A stretch of DNA of 7,618 nucleotides from Clostridia bacterium (GTDB lineage: Bacteria; Bacillota; Clostridia; TANB77; CAG-508), in NCBI GenBank assembly GCA_900768805.1, contig CAAGEF010000117.1, forward strand, positions 1 to 7,618, given 5' to 3'. Below the pieces are notes generated by a model. That model had not been told where the DNA came from. It was given only the letters and a program-made list of their open reading frames with translations, and did not search any database. The position numbers were made by a program, and so were the translations under genes. This document shows positions 6,768 through 7,618 of the stretch, one piece after another. Numbering within the stretch: position 1 is the first letter of the stretch; each line of letters starts with the position of its first letter.

Positions 6768-7550
6768 TCAGTTCTTATTAAAAAATTTGATATAATAAGT
6801 TTTTCCTGAGTTATATAAAGAATCAACAAAAGTATTATTCATATCTGTTCCTGCAATTCTTAGATTTGGATATACTTTTAAAAGATTTTCTTCTGAAAGT
6901 AATTCATAATTTGAAAGATAAGATATTTTTTCAGTAGTATAATTTGAATTTGGTAGATTATAATCAATTGAAATTTTAGCGTAAAAATATTTTAAAGCAA
7001 AATTACTTAATACAATATCTATAAATAAAAATAATGTTAATCCAAAAATTGCGAAATTAAAAACTTTTTTAGGTGTTTTATATTTTATTTTATTTATTAA
7101 ATAATCTACTTTGGGATTTACATATTTTATTAGAAGCAATCCCAAAATTCCCCAAATAACTGCAAAAAATAAGCAAGTTCTACCATCAATATTAAGCATA
7201 TTAGTTGAATAATCCCACCATTTAAAGTGAAAATAAATTTCACAAATGTAACTCATTGCAAATTCACTAATAGCACCAATAATACAACTTCCAAAAAATA
7301 AAATAAAATTATTGTTTTTAAAAGGTGTTAAAAAATAAATCATTAAAATAGAGCCAATTCCATATATAGCACAAAAAGGTCCGAATAGAAAACTTTGTCT
7401 ACTTTCTAAAACCCCTTTTGAAAATATTCCAAAAATACTTTCAAAACAAAAACCTAAAAAACTATAAAAAGCAAAATAAATAATAAGTTTAGAAATATCA
7501 AATTTTTTAATATTAATTTTTTCTTTTTTATTATATAATACATTTTCCAT
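6768..7550 (-). CDS. Membrane protein of the 'putative ABC transporter permease' (CmpB-type) family
   Basis: A 260-residue protein with about five membrane segments: roughly 20-40, 54-75, 80-104, 123-144 and 164-185. A hydrophilic C-terminal tail of about 70 residues follows. The region from YSFLGFCFESIFG (29-41), through SRQSFLFGPFCAIYGIG, the WWDYS motif and NIDGRTCLFF, to the segment containing IWGILGLLL matches the Pfam ABC_trans_CmpB family (PF06541). That family is frequent in Bacillota and has no proven transport role despite its name. No ATPase partner lies beside it, since the ABC operon is convergent. The start is the only Met near the N-terminus that keeps segment one whole. No purine-rich ribosome binding site lies upstream, so translation may be leaderless or inefficient. 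Family fairly sure, function unknown. Confidence 0.8.
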   Translation of the reverse strand: MENVLYNKKEKINIKKFDISKLIIYFAFYSFLGFCFESIFGIFSKGVLESRQSFLFGPFCAIYGIGSILMIYFLTPFKNNNFILFFGSCIIGAISEFAMSYICEIYFHFKWWDYSTNMLNIDGRTCLFFAVIWGILGLLLIKYVNPKVDYLINKIKYKTPKKVFNFAIFGLTLFLFIDIVLSNFALKYFYAKISIDYNLPNSNYTTEKISYLSNYELLSEENLLKVYPNLRIAGTDMNNTFVDSLYNSGKTYYIKFFNKN

Positions 7551-7567
7551 ATTGTATATTGTTACAA

Positions 7568-7597
7568 ATATTAAAGAAAGTATTCATAAATTTCCAA
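7568..7597 (-). promoter_or_regulatory. Weak promoter candidate for the CmpB-type gene
   Basis: On the minus strand, TTGGAA (7592-7597) and TAATAT (7568-7573) are 18 nt apart, each matching the sigma-A consensus at four of six positions. Transcription would start near 7560, only about 10 nt before the ATG, which fits the lack of a ribosome binding site. Apart from this, the 68 nt from 7551 to the window end hold nothing that can be assigned. AT-richness makes chance matches likely. Confidence 0.25.
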
Positions 7598-7618
7598 AAA
7601 AATGTTACTATCAGATAG

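Noticed and set aside
6768..7550. Treating the minus-strand membrane protein as the permease of the neighbouring ABC operon
   Set aside because: It is on the opposite strand, convergent and separated by a terminator, and the operon already encodes its own permease; the family name 'ABC transporter permease' is not backed by function.
7608..7618. Small palindrome CTATC-A-GATAG at the right edge
   Set aside because: It is only 11 nt long and cut off by the window end, so an operator or hairpin cannot be judged.
1..7618. CRISPR arrays, tRNA or rRNA genes, insertion sequences, phage or defence modules
   Set aside because: No spaced direct repeats, structured RNA genes, transposase or integrase motifs, or terminal inverted repeats were seen.

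Overview
The window is a strongly AT-rich stretch of a low-GC Gram-positive genome, most like an uncultured Clostridia-type member of the Bacillota. The grounds are the base composition, purine-rich AGGAGG-type ribosome binding sites, TTG start codons next to ATG, TGA used as a stop, and the gene order around secD/secF. No organism can be named from this sequence alone.

Left part (1-3212), a protein-export cluster. It opens with the tail of a small hydrophobic protein resembling the TIGR04086 family. A good sigma-A promoter (TTGATA, 17 nt, TACAAT) then leads into an HD-domain phosphohydrolase gene that is broken by a single extra base near position 413. Next come a divergent secD (probably starting at TTG 938) and a short, divergent secF, closed by a Rho-independent terminator. 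Both Sec proteins keep the membrane layout and the beginning of the SecD head domain. SecD has lost the acidic transmembrane residue used for proton coupling in known SecDF, and SecF stops after about four membrane segments. Both carry Thr/Glu/Asn/Asp-rich low-complexity stretches on the outer side.

Middle part (3241-6760), an ABC export operon. A NatA/YhaQ-like ATPase overlaps by 8 nt the gene for a 735-residue membrane protein. That protein joins an ABC-2 permease half to a CPBP (CAAX-type) intramembrane protease half with all its catalytic motifs. Thirteen bases later, a TTG-started gene encodes a soluble protein made of 25-residue DUF4116-type repeats. The operon ends in an 18-bp perfect hairpin that contains the stop codon of the repeat gene and probably serves both strands.

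Right part (6768-7618). A convergent minus-strand gene encodes a five-segment membrane protein of the 'putative ABC transporter permease' (CmpB-type) family. Its upstream region has no visible ribosome binding site and only a weak promoter candidate.

The left cluster belongs to Sec-dependent export. The middle operon looks like a peptide, drug or ion exporter with a built-in membrane protease; its substrate cannot be read from the sequence. The points most worth a second look are the Sec pair without its proton-relay signature, the transporter-protease fusion with its DUF4116 partner, and the frameshifted HD gene.
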